Positions 12,159 through 23,041 of a stretch of DNA of 64,000 bases are shown here, piece after piece. The number at the start of each line of letters is the position of its first letter. Within the stretch, counting starts at the first letter, position 1. Source of the DNA: Trichopria drosophilae (taxonomy: Eukaryota > Arthropoda > Insecta > Hymenoptera > Diapriidae); NCBI GenBank assembly GCA_030407085.1, contig CM059586.1:30553501-30617500 (forward strand), given 5' to 3'. Made by a program: the position numbers and the translations under genes. A model generated the notes under the pieces. It was not told the DNA's origin, did not search any database, and saw only the letters and a list, made by a program, of their open reading frames with translations.

Positions 12159-15100
12159 CTGCAAACACAAAGAAAACATCATTCATTAGGCACATAAAAC
12201 ATTTGTCTTTTGTCATACAACTTGTACAATATCAAGACTACAGATTTACATTTTGTAATAATGAATAGAGAAAGATGAGCCTTATTCAAAATGGACAAAC
12301 GTGATAACAATGACGTAATTGGAATTGTGTTTAAAGCAAAGAAATAATTGCAGCATTGCGCGTTGTGTTAAAGTGTCGATGAAACAATAACGGTTCCGCA
12401 GCTTACCGCGTGACTGGGATGAGTATTATGCGTGAACCACGTTTCGAGCCTCGGTACTTCCGTAACAGGATCGATGAACGTCCGGTTTCGTTTCCTTCTC
12501 TCGTCCATCATGCTCGTGGGACACCCCGAGGGTCCGCGGGGCGACAAATAATGCGACATGTACATTACGCTGTGGCTAAACATTGGACTGGGTACTAGGG
12601 AAAACCCAGGAGGCAAGGGTCCCGTTGGACTAGGCTCGTCATCCTCGGAACCGGAAGACACCCTCGCGTCTTCCTGTTTTACCGAGGACGTCGTCGATGA
12701 CGGAGGTTGTTGATCTTCGGGTCTTGTCGTCAATGACAAAGGACCTACTGGGGGACTAGCCGGAAGACAAGGTGGGGGTGACGTCGACTAAAATAAAAAA
12801 TAATGTTTGTTGGCTACAAGACTTGCGTAATTGGTGATACTCAATTAATAACACCGATTGGAAATTATTACATTACCTGATGCCTGGAATCTTCTTCTTC
12901 GTCAGAACAATCTTCGCTGACATTACTGGCCCCTCGGGGACTAAGTCCAGGTGGGCTATAACCATTAATTCCCCTCGTTTCCGCCCTCTTCTGAGCGGCT
13001 CTGGCATTTTTGAACCAATACACGACGTTATTGACATGTAACGGCTTCCTGTCGCGTCTTGATTCTAGGGAATTCAGTTCCGTGACGTAATGTTGAATTT
13101 GTTGGCGAGACGGATGTTGATTTTCCCCAAACCACCGTTGCAATCGAGGTAATTCTAATTCGGGGTCGAAACTTGTTCTCATACGCGACTTGTGGGAAAA
13201 GGGTAATACACCAGGATGAGGTGGTCCGATGGCACCCGGAGGTCCAACCACCGAGCCCACTCCTATGACAGGAGTGGAACCATCTGGTTGCGGACTTTGC
13301 ACTCGATGGTGATTGGTTCCTGGAATTATTGAGTTCAGGCCTAAACCCAATTGTTGTTGCTGTAACCAGGTTTCAAAATTACGTCTCGTTTCTTCCGAAA
13401 GTTCACCACCGCCCCGACATAATGATGATAATGTCATCTGTAAACCAAAAAGGAATTTTCATGACATAACTAATTAAATAATTTATTAAATTGAATGTTA
13501 CAATATAAAATTTTAGAACGGCATGGGAGGACAGTCAAATATTGTACAAAAGTGACATTTGTACGTTGCATAGATAGGAATATTATTTCAGCAAAGCATG
13601 TCATGTAATTGACAGCGTCTTTATTTATTCGCCATTAAGACAAAAGTAGACAATTTAGCGCAGAAAGAAAACAGTCAAGCGAAGTTATACGCAGACAAGA
13701 GCGACAGGTCGGCGAGATTATGGAAAAGTTGGTTGGCGAGAAGCCGCTCCCGACGCGTGCCTTATCACCCGGTGATTTACAAGAACAAACAGCCGCGCTG
13801 GAGGATTAGAAACGACGCCATTTAACGAGGTAATCTGTGGATCGAGCGGTAGCTCGCGGATTCGCAATCAGCGAGAATCACGTCTGGCTTGACAAGCACC
13901 GTGTCGGGATCACCAGAAATCATTGTCGGGCAAACAATACGACGTCGAAAGAAGCGAGACATATACCTCTGGCTTATCTGAGCGAAGTGCACGTTATTTT
14001 TAAGCCTAATTTACACGCATTTATGCCAGAAAACACGCCAGATGACGAGGCTTGTGAGTTGACTGTAAATCAATCGCGCCGGATTTGCGAAGAAGAAACT
14101 CTCGATAAATCCTTGCCGTATCGCCAAGGAGGAAAAAACCGTTCTCGTCTGGTTGTTGTTGAAGCAAGTATCACCAACTCCAGCGATCTCGCGCTAGCGT
14201 CGACATTGACGGTAAGCTGCAGCGATAGAAGGATATTGCAGCTACCGCTGGCGGGTAAGGTCTGCTGGAGAAAATTGGTAATCATAGACCAACGGTAGCG
14301 GCATTAAACTTCACCACGCAGTTGGGATCTTCAAAGAGAGTGCACTTAGATAATGCCCGGGGTGGAGCGGGTGGGACCATCACCCCGTCCCGATATCGAA
14401 GGGGCTTTTGATGAAGACTACGAATTTAGTTAAGTAAAGGGTAATCCTATCACCCGATATACGAGATCTCCGTGACGTACGAGTCTCGCGGAGATTGACT
14501 ATTTATTCCCTCATCAGAAAAGATAAAACTGATAAGAGGAAAATCCTGCGCAACTCGCGCACTCTGTCAAGTTATCAGCCATCACTTTTTACTTGCATTT
14601 GGAAGAACTGGAGGACTCAATTATTAGCCAACCAAAGTCAAATAGTCTGAATTTAGCGCATTCGTATTGCGTCAATTGCGAGGCTTTCCGGCTGCCCGTG
14701 CGGCCACGGAACGTGAAACTGAGAGAGCATTTATTTAAGGCGGGGATCTCGAAACCGCAAGTGAGCGAGTTTCCGCCAAAGATTACCAGGACGGCTTTAA
14801 CAGGAGTAGATGGAGCTGGAGGACTTCTTAATAAGATTAGGTGCCCCGACGTCGAGCACTCTGGTTCTAGATTTACATTTTATACATTTTTAAGCGGTTA
14901 CCATTTGGCGGCAAGTTACTTACTCGCATTATGTACAAGAATTTAGAAATTTTTGGAAACATCTTAAAGGTGCACATTTCATAAGAACACATACGTTTAT
15001 TTTTTTATGAAGTAATGCACTAGATAAAATTTCATTAAAGTAAACATACAAGAAACTAGAACTTTTTTTATTAAGGGAAATAGAGTTTGATATTCAATAA

Positions 15101-15660
15101 TTTAATAAAAATACTAGTAATCATACCTCATCAAGAGGACATCCAGCCGAAACCAATAAAGCATGACTATGTAGTAGTAGGAGCCTCAGCAACTTATCGC
15201 GAACCTCAGCCGCTGGGCTAGGCGGAGGTGGTCTTGACCTGTAGACTTGAATTTTCAAGGTTGCGAGGTTTATCAGTTCTGCCAAAATGTCACCTACCGA
15301 AAGCAGAGGACCATCCGCTACTTTTTCGGTAGGAAGCGGTTTCCAGTTTCTTATAACTATACTACCTCTTGCACTTAATATGAGATCATTCGGATAACCA
15401 AGGCGTACTAATGCTTCACCTACGAGATCCTAAGAAAGACATTTATTTAAAAAATACAACAAAATCAAAATTTAAAATTATTTTGTACTTTAGATAAAAA
15501 TTTAAAGTTAAAGTTACCTGGAAAGGCATGGCTGATGGGATAAATACGTATGTATCGATTTCTATGTGTGGCCGTCGCCAATTTTCTCGTACGTTGTTAG
15601 TCCGAGACTCGACGACACTCTGGATTACTTCGACGACGCAGTGTACCGGAAGACTTTTAG
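11982..15660 (-). CDS. dve: Defective proventriculus (Dve) homeobox transcription factor, five 3' coding exons, 5' end missing
   Basis: Five minus-strand exons (15660-15518, 15429-15127, 13437-12877, 12787-12407, 12158-11982) join in frame across GT/AG introns of 88, 1689, 89 and 248 bp. They give 520 residues and a stop, counted from the first complete codon. The order is a SATB/Dve-type ULD (CMP) domain at about residues 2-118, homeodomain 1 at about 232-301, an acidic patch at 321-332, a Ser/Pro-rich linker, and homeodomain 2 at about 433-504. Both homeodomains read WFKN at helix 3, so position 50 is lysine. In Drosophila, Dve is a nuclear K50 homeodomain factor acting in midgut, wing, leg and photoreceptor patterning; that role is known from the family, not seen here. 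The two homeodomains plus ULD separate Dve from vertebrate SATB, which adds CUT repeats. The first exon opens in mid-codon, so at least one upstream coding exon is missing. Confidence 0.95.
12407..12787 (-). CDS. dve: dve exon: Ser/Pro-rich linker and start of second homeodomain
   Basis: This 381 bp exon (127 codons, phase 0) follows the acceptor TTATTTTAG and ends GCG|GTAAGC. The first hundred residues are low-complexity Ser/Pro/Thr/Asp linker containing a VKQED motif that resembles a SUMO consensus, which is only a guess. The last thirty residues begin homeodomain 2 with RRKRNRTF and run through helix 1 (PRLETWF) into the loop before helix 2. The intron therefore cuts the homeodomain, as is common in this class. 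The 89 bp intron upstream is among the shortest in the gene. Confidence 0.92.
12877..13437 (-). CDS. dve: dve exon: linker and first homeodomain
   Basis: This 561 bp exon (187 codons, phase 0) follows the acceptor TTTACAG and ends CAG|GTAATG. It opens with a short conserved helix (GGELSEETRRNFETWLQ), then a Gln-rich and Gly/Pro-rich linker, then homeodomain 1 at local residues 84-153. The signature SRMRTSF lies at its N-terminus and WFKNARAAQKR in the recognition helix; K143 is homeodomain position 50. From the RTSF phenylalanine to the helix-3 tryptophan is 51 residues rather than the usual 40, with the excess mostly between helices 2 and 3. An acidic patch (SEDCSDEEED) ends the exon. The in-frame ATG at its first codon is not assumed to be the gene start, because the ULD exons join it in frame. 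Confidence 0.93.
13638..14940. promoter_or_regulatory. GC-richer island in the largest visible dve intron, candidate enhancer
   Basis: This part of the 1689 bp intron between the ULD and homeodomain-1 exons is clearly richer in GC and more complex than the flanking DNA. It has long overlapping open frames on both strands, but none ends in convincing splice sites or shows a known domain, so they are probably incidental. It contains TAATCC-type sites (13803-13808 and 14442-14447) and a GATA-like pair (AGATAAAACTGATAAG) near 14519-14536. An intronic enhancer of dve is a reasonable guess; an unannotated alternative exon is the alternative. Confidence 0.35.
15127..15429 (-). CDS. dve: dve exon: C-terminal half of the ULD domain
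   Basis: This 303 bp exon (101 codons, phase 0 at both ends) follows a pyrimidine-rich acceptor ending TTTCTTAG and ends GAG|GTATGA. The encoded LVRLGYPNDLILSARGSI, IRNWKPLP and LATLKIQVY segments match the middle and end of the SATB/Dve ULD fold, where the LKIQ strand is highly conserved. A proline run and a leucine-rich helix (LLRLLLLHSHALL) follow. An intron of only 88 bp separates it from the previous exon, so it splits the ULD domain. A 1689 bp intron follows, the largest inside the visible gene. Confidence 0.9.
15518..15660 (-). CDS. dve: dve exon: N-terminal half of the ULD domain
   Basis: This 143 bp exon starts after the acceptor TTGATTGCAG with the last two bases of a split codon, followed by 47 full codons, and ends CAG|GTAACT at a codon boundary. 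The LPVHCVVE motif near the start matches the opening strand of the SATB/Dve ULD (ubiquitin-like oligomerisation) domain. It is the 5'-most exon that can be recognised. The phase of its acceptor (two bases carried in) is a strict constraint on the missing upstream exon, which must end one base into a codon. Confidence 0.9.
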
Positions 15661-18600
15661 CTGCAATCAAAATAAGAAACACGTTACACTCATTTTTAAA
15701 ACTATTTATTATTTTTAGGTCATTTGTTAATGTTCTTTCATTTGTAAATATCATAATGCTTAATCTCAGATGTAATATGAGTCATAAAAGTTCATCGATA
15801 TCAATATTTAACAACGTGAAATGATTTCCATTGCTGGGGGAATCAGAGAGAAGGCCGACGAAGAAGGGTTCAAAGGCGAAGTTCGCGCAGAAGTATAACC
15901 CTTGCGCTAAGCATATGCAGATCCACTCGTCTATCCCGAGACAATGGGTACTGGTTCCATGGCACAATGGCGACGATCCTTGTTTAACCCTGACTTAAGT
16001 CTTCGAGTCTATATCCCTCTCTAGTGAGTAATCCCAGACCTCTTCGAGAACGAGAGAAGACGCGAGTGTGGTAGTTAGTGAAAAGGACTGAGGGAGTGGG
16101 ATCAGGAGAAAGAGATATGTTCGAACTATTCATCCATCAAAAGCCATTCGTTGGTTCAGCCTCTTGCTCAATATTTAAGGCTCTTACTATTTGATTCCCA
16201 TGATCTACTTTTCTAGGTTGAAATTCATGACGGGGGTATGTTTAATTATTAATGTAGTATCTAATTATGGTTTATGCATGAGCTTTTTATTTTGAATATG
16301 TTTCTTATCGGACCGAGTCAATCATTCAACGTAATTGAAGTTGCGAATCGACGTCTTCCACCATCTCCTAGGTGTTAAGTCTGGACTAAGATGGCCAACA
16401 AAGGATTTACTACCGAGCCACGTTATTAGGTATTAATGCTTAAACTTCCATCTAATACGTTGACCAGTAGCATATAGTTGGCGGAGCAAGTCTGTGCGCG
16501 AAACAGTCTGACCACTGGCCACCGTAATCCAGGGACGTACTATAGTGTTCATTAGAAGGCCTTGGCCTGCGATGCCGTCTTTGTGCCAGCTTCAGCCGGT
16601 TTAAGGTGGGCTTTTACATCAGGGGACTTAATCGTTCCAGTTCAATCTCACCCCCTATTTTCACTAGCCAGTCCTAAATTTCTACGGTATTGAGCAGAGG
16701 TACGTCGCTCCATAACGTAATTACGCACCTGGTCAATCCCCTAAAGTAGTAAACAAGAAAGCACCTTGCATAAACATTAAGTCACTTTATGACGTTAATA
16801 ATGCGGCCAAAATTAAAGGTAGATAAACAATTAGTAAATTAAGGTACATTTAAATTAAGTAGTATTATTTTTAGCTGAATATTTTATTTTAAAAGCAGCG
16901 ATTTTTAATCCAGTAAAGAAAAATCTTTCTCTTCGGATATAACTCGGGGGAAACACGAGACATTTCTCATTTCTGGTTTACCGTGGCCCGATTATCAGAC
17001 ATCGGTTATCTTTTGACGGAAGCGCGACGGAAGCATCAGGCCGTTTCGACTTTGACGCTGGCCGTCGGAAGATAAGCTTCTCGCCCAGAGGACGATTCCG
17101 AAGTACGAGGAATCGTCTCTTCGCCTTTTAACAATTGTTTTATTTTCACTTTTGAAGAGATGAGGGGTTCGAAAATTCGTTTCAAGATAAATTAAGATGA
17201 CTCGAACGCCCCTCCGCAGATACGCGATAACAAGTGGGACCATATTTTTTCCACAGCTCCTGTAACAATGGATTCGTCGGAACAGAAACACAAGGCTAAG
17301 GTGTAAGATACGATTTAAATCGATTGAAAATATGAGTACTAGAAGTTAGCAATTGACGAAACTACGTTAATTGGAAATTTTGTAACTGAATCAGTGCATC
17401 GCAAAACGCAAAGTTTGACCTACTTTCGGTAAACTCCTTAAGATGTTAACTCTAATGGCCGGTATCACCCGATAGGCGAATTCTATTTGCAGGCATGCAT
17501 AAAGTATCGGGCGAGAAGGACAAGGCGAGCACGAGGGATTTGAACTCTAAGGTTTCTTCCTCGTTTACGTCGTAATCTAAGACTACGCAAAGCTTAATCC
17601 TAAGTCTAACAATACGGAGAAAGAGGGCTTTCGCAATCAATTTTTCAACGTCATAGAATTGGATGATATATTGCTTGTTAATGCTTCGGTAGATGATTCG
17701 TATTATAACTCCAGTCATTATACTTAACCTAAGCACGAAGAAGGAACGTGTAGGCGTCTGGTATCTGCGGCTGATCCGGCGGATGTCGGTCTTTGCCGAT
17801 AACACCAACTCTTCCCAAGAATTTATCTGCACCTCCGTTTGCCCTTCATCCTGGACATATCTCCGCCATTTTCCTCTCTCTATTAATTTCTTCTTATCCA
17901 TCTCACTCATTTACCCGCCTCACTCTCATTAACGAGTGTTATCGGATTTCGGACTTTATTTTCTCGACTCTTCTGATGCTTCCTTACAGTATTAAGTTAA
18001 TTTCTGTCAGTGAAAAATTGTCCTTACCGAATTCTTTTTAAATGCAGTTAATTAGAATTTCAGTCTATAATTAATGCAGAGAATACTATCATTCTCTTCG
18101 AAGGAAACATCAAAATCGTAGCATTTCTGTTATCACTGAAATTTCGTTTGTTTACGTCATTGTCTGGTTTACACGTTCTTTCTCTCCCATAAATACCAAA
18201 CTAGCAGCGTTCTGGTCAACATAATCCATTATCGAATGAGTCAAACACAACCCTTTTGTTGTTGAGATAACAGATTGTCTCATTTAATTATGTTACATTC
18301 TCTCTCAGCACTTCTGGTTTCTTCTTATGGTTTTTTTGACTTTATCTTAAAAGACTTGCCTAATTTCACAAAAGTTTGATATGATTGATGTTCTGAAGCG
18401 TGCGTGAACAGGTTCCAGTGACTAATTAGGAAACTCTTAGGTACATAAGTGACTAGTTAAAGAATCGCTAAGACGAAAGTGGAGTGTTTGCGCGATCCAG
18501 ACGTTGGAAAGCGAAGCTAAGGCCGGGATTTGGAGGGTTTCGTCGCGTGGCCGGTGATCTCGTAAGCTCCGAAGGTTATCTCATTACGCCTTATCTGGAG

Positions 18601-19160
18601 CTTCAGCTTTCCCTCTCTTTTTCACCGTGTCTTACTAGCGCACCCTTGTTTAGTCCGAAGCTTAGATCGCACGCGAACATAAGCACGCGACGATTCACGC
18701 ACGATCGCTTCCGCAAGAACGAATGTAATACGTAAATGTGTTGATGCTTCAAATACATATAACGAGATGAGAGCTTTCGAACTCAGTAGAATGGAAAGTC
18801 AATAAAAAATAACCATATTAAATTTCTTGAGAGCTGGACAATAGGCGTCTCGATACTTATTAAAATGAACAATTAGCCTTTAGTTGGAATGTTGTATGAT
18901 TTTAACGGTTTCTACGAGTCTAGCAAAAAGTAAGGTTAGTTCGACATCGATGATGGATGGTATCCAACTGTACCAGCAAATGTATAGTAATGCGCAAAAG
19001 CGGAACTATTTTGAAAACCTAGTTATAAGATTCATGCGACGAAAATCTTCTGACTCATCCACGGTACATATAATGAAAATAATGACAGCTGATTTTAAGA
19101 GAGTACTTCTTAGTCGAACCAGATGCAATGCAACCGTTGAGCAAAAAGAACGCTATTGAG
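15661..19160. other. Upstream of visible dve exons: GC-richer islands without supported exons
   Basis: The missing 5' dve exon should lie on the minus strand here or further right, but no open frame with a donor in the required phase is convincing. GC-richer islands at about 16000-17600 and 18480-18740 hold overlapping incidental frames, including a 152-codon minus frame at 17452-17910 that reads through a purine-rich tract. TAATCC occurs at 16029, 16525, 16916 and 17595. These islands are candidate regulatory DNA. Confidence 0.4.
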
Positions 19161-19162
19161 GG

Positions 19163-19255
19163 AATTAACCCTCCTAAGTACCACGAGGAATATATTCGTC
19201 TAATCTACATTGTTTCAATGTGGGAAAAGAAAAACAGGTACTCAGGAGGGTTAAT
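19163..19255. repeat. Imperfect hairpin, 19 bp stem
   Basis: ATTAACCCTCCTAAGTACC at 19164-19182 pairs with GGTACTCAGGAGGGTTAAT at 19237-19255 with one mismatch, around a loop of about 54 bases. It could be the ends of a tiny element or a hairpin transcript. The long, mostly unpaired loop is unlike a typical animal pre-miRNA. Confidence 0.5.
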
Positions 19256-19613
19256 ATTTATATGCTTCATGTGAATTCGTGTCGAAACACTCATACCAAA
19301 TAACCGTTTACATCGGTTGTATAGCAAATGATTTATGCAGAATGTTTCTTCTTGTGATTATAATTAAAATATCAGCAATATGATATATAGAATATATTAT
19401 TTAATACCGGTCGACGAAAGTAATGAATAGTTATCTTTTTTCCTATCACGTTTCAATCTGTAGAAAATGAGGAATTTACTTGCTTTAAAAAATATAAATA
19501 TTCAGTCGATACAAAAAACTACAATAAACCATTGTGTGTGTTGAATTGGAGTTTTAACCCTTTGAAGCATACATTTTTCTTTACGCTGAAAATAGCAGAA
19601 ATGTGTTACTCGA

Positions 19614-19940
19614 GAGATTTCGCGGTCGCTGATTACGAATCTGACCTCAGATTTTCAAAATTCAATATGGCTGATTTAATATGTCCGACGGAATTGCAAA
19701 AATTTACTTGATCGAGGTGAAATTGGGTACTTGGGGGTTTTCGGGATAACTGATTACGAATCTGGCCACAGATTTTCGAAATTCAAAATGGCGGATCTAA
19801 TATAGCCGACTGAAATCTAGGGAGAATCTGACTTGTTTTTACATTTCGGTCGGCCATTTTGGATCTGCCATTTTGAATTTTGAAAATCTGAGGTCAGATT
19901 CGTAATCAGCGACCCCGAAAACCCCCGAGTACCCAGACTC
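19614..19940. repeat. 120 bp-period repeat family, two direct units and one inverted
   Basis: Direct units start with GATTACGAATCTG at about 19630 and 19750, 120 bp apart, each followed by AGATTTTC and AAAATTCAA(A/T)ATGG. An inverted unit lies at about 19838-19935. The same family occurs at 21755-22060 and 33450-33680. Confidence 0.75.
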
Positions 19941-21329
19941 GTCATACTTGAGTGACGTTTTCTTCTCCACATATATTTTCCGTACAAAATCCACCATTTT
20001 TACACTTTGTTTCATTTTTTTTAAAGAATATAACATGATAATTAATTAAAAATATTGATTTATTTACGTTTCCTAACGTGTTCTTAAGGTAAGGAAGCAA
20101 AAAATTGCAGCAATATTAATTAATAATTAACTTAAATATATAAATAACGAAATACAAAAAGGTGTAGCATATATGCTATACCACGCTTTAAAGGATTAAG
20201 TTAAACGGCACTAGGTTATGGACTTAATTTGTTCTTATTAATCAAATAATTTACAAAATTGATTGTTATGAGAACATTTCTAAATTTTGAGTCATCATAC
20301 GTATAATCTAAACATTACAAGAAACTGAAAGATTAGGAATATGAGACTTCATGGATTATTCATATCATATTGGCTGAGATTAATTTTAGGGAGGGTAGAG
20401 AACTTCTGAACGCTTTAAGGGGTCTAAACTGGTTCTGTCACTGAGATTTTTTCGTCGAATTTAATTCGTGAATGAGATGCGTCCATCGACTTTAGAAACC
20501 CCTTGAAATTATTATATTATTTATAAGATTTATCATAAAAATCTCCTAAGGCAGGAGAAGGGTGGTAGAGTTGGCACATATTGTTTAGATTTTGACGTAA
20601 CATACAAGAAAATGGCAGACGTGTGAGGAAGGAGACCATCTGGGTTTTTCAACACATTCAGTAGCATTAATCACGATATCATTGTAAATAAGTTTCGAAT
20701 GCGTGTATTAGTTGGCTAAAATCACATCTAACTGGACAAACTCAACATCAGAATGAAGAATAATATATCTGCGCGTTGTTCTGTTCCTTCAGAGGTATGG
20801 CACCTAGTTCAGCTTCTATTCAACCAATTCACCCAACATTACATTTTCCTATAAAGATTTAATTTTTACAAACGGTATGCATATTTAGAATAGGATTTTG
20901 TAAGCATAGATTACTCATAATTCCAGAAGCGGTTGGATTCGATGGGTGGCCAAGACAAGATGGCCAAGTAAATATTAACAAACGCAATGGTGTATGTTTA
21001 TTTCGGATATTTAAATTTGAATACGTTAATATCATAGGCAACGATGGTGTTGTCCAAACTTAATAAAATTCAACTCAAATTAGAAATGTGAGGCAATTGT
21101 TTTCTTTGGAATCATTGGATAATAGTGCGTAACATTTGATTCTAAAGTGCTCGAAAGATGTACTAAATATTTCAAGGAGCCATTATGCATTAGTATTAGA
21201 AAATGTTTCAACACCATCGTCTAAAATCCCCTTGATTCGATAGCACTGGTCTAATCCGATATGAACGTTATAATTTATGACAGTTTCATAGTTTCACACG
21301 TTACGATTTGTCCCTGATATAAATAAACA

Positions 21330-22620
21330 TATGGTATGTTTGTTTATTTTAGCCATTATCGCCCAAGAGGACACAAATTTCACCAAGATTTTTGAAACAT
21401 TTCTTGACATTAAAAACCAATTCAAAAAGTTTGAGCTAAAACATTCTGGACGTAAAATTGATCACTCCTTCAGATTCTGTGATCACATTCTGTCTACAAT
21501 AAACGTGTAGAAAGATTTTCTCCTTCACAAACATTGTTTAATCAATATTTTTATATTAAACAAGAAAAGTCGTTGGGGCAAAACCTCAAAATATCGTGAC
21601 TTTAATATCTCAGCTATAATAAAATATTCGAAATAATATATGGGAAAGTTGAAGAGTGCGGCTTCAAAAAGGCAACTAAAGGTAGTTTTTTTTTTGTAAA
21701 ATATTAGCTTAGTGTAACAAATCTTCAAAAATTATCCGAACTTAGTACCCATCAGTTTTTGGAATCTCTGAGTACGAATTTCAAGTTATTTTTAAAAACT
21801 TCAAAATGGCGGGTCTCATATGGTGGCCGAAAATTCAAAATGGTATTTGATATATATGAAACTTTGTATACAGGGGGTTGTGGAGATAACCGATTACAAA
21901 AATCACGACATTTTTCAAAAATTAAAAATTTTAGGCGCAATATGGCGGCCGAAAGTTAAACATTTCATTTTATGTTTATGAAACTGGGTAAATCAGGGTT
22001 ATGAGGTCTCTGATTACGAATTACGAGTTTTTTTTTTAAATTAAAAATGTCCGATGCAGTGGAGCGGACACATTTTAAAAACTTTTCTTAAAAATAGACA
22101 GAGGTAGGATTTTTACTTTTGTTGTTAAATAACGTGAAATTAATACTCGGAGTCCCCAAAAATGTATGGGTACTAAGTTTTATCAAGATCGGATAATTTT
22201 TAAAGATTTTTAAAGAGTATACTTAGCTAATATTTAAAAAGAAGCTTCAGTTGCCATTTTGGAGCCGCCATCTTTAACTTTCCCATATGTTATTGCGAAT
22301 ATTGATAGCTGAGGCATTAAAGATACGATATTTTAAGGGTTTGACCCTATGACTTTTCTTGTTTGTCATGAAAATATTCATTAAAAAATATTTGTGAAGG
22401 AAAGAAATCGAGTTTTTTTAGGAATAATTGTTTATGACTTTTTGCACTTTTATTCCAGACATATTTTGATAGAAGAATCGGAAAGAACGGTCAATTTTAT
22501 ATCGAGAATGATTTATCTCAAATTTTTTGAATTGGTTTTTAATGTCAAGAAATATTCCGAAAATCTTGGTGAAATTTGTGTCCTCTTGGGCGTTAATGGT
22601 TTAAATAAAAAAAATGCATA
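21330..22620. mobile_element. Large foldback element with a core of 120 bp repeats
   Basis: A left arm (about 21330-21690) and a right arm (about 22240-22620) are inverted copies, matching over some 350 bp. For example, GCCCAAGAGGACACAAATTT at 21362 recurs inverted near 22590. The roughly 550 bp centre holds three tandem units of the 120 bp family, with GATTACGAA-like anchors at 21770, 21892 and 22012. Open frames inside (21759-21959, 22394-22693) are element sequence and not host genes. No transposase is visible. Confidence 0.8.
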
Positions 22621-22823
22621 CAGGGGAATGCATTTCCATATCAAAAGGTCATACTATACGAATCTCTTCGTATTTCTCATACATGGCGCCTGAATTAATA
22701 GTAATGTGACTGGAACGCTGGCGTAATGATGACAATTAAGATTCCGTCTATACTTCTCATCTTATTTGTAGATTATCATGGTCAATTGTATTTTTATGCT
22801 TTTTTTTTAAATGCTGGAAAATT

Positions 22824-23041
22824 GGAGGGATGGCTCAGTTGGTAGAGTATCGGCTTCGTAATCAGAAAACCCTGGTTCGAAATCGGCCTCCGCCATCTGC
22901 CATCGGGACACCTCTGTATTTGTTTATAAGTGTCTAATAACGCCAAAGCTCAGATTCAACCTTTATAAACGGTAGGTCCCGTCGCGATTTAGTCCCGCAT
23001 GGATTCAGAAAAGTCGACGTAAAATAATATGAAAAAAAAAT
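22824..23041 (+). mobile_element. tRNA-derived SINE, copy A
   Basis: The head (22824-22893) looks like a tRNA. It has the A-box TGGCTCAGTTGG at 22831, the B-box GGTTCGAAATC at 22874, an acceptor-like GGAGG/CCTCC pairing, and an anticodon loop TTCGTAA (Thr-CGU-like) with a poorly paired stem. A body of about 130 bp follows and ends GTCGACGTAAAATAAT and then an A-run. The same body is present in copy B at 24132-24350. The mismatched anticodon stem and the tail make a functional tRNA gene unlikely. Confidence 0.8.

Noticed and set aside
12410..12598. Plus-strand 62-codon frame
   Set aside because: It is the antisense shadow of the dve homeodomain-2 exon.
13837..14298. 153-codon plus-strand frame inside the dve intron
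   Set aside because: It lies antisense in a confirmed intron, has no domain, no splice signals and a minus-strand shadow of similar openness, so it reflects local GC content.
15782..15967. Minus-strand frame just upstream of the first visible dve exon
   Set aside because: No donor one base into a codon and no recognisable Dve sequence. A short ATGGAACCA before a GTACCC is too weak to call.
17452..17910. 152-codon minus-strand frame as the missing dve N-terminal exon
   Set aside because: Its lysine/glutamate-rich start comes from a purine-rich tract. No donor in the required phase follows, and no resemblance to Dve is visible.
22831..22893. Functional tRNA-Thr gene
   Set aside because: The anticodon stem does not pair, the acceptor pairs only partly, and the same sequence with a shared tail occurs again at 24132-24350, which shows a SINE.
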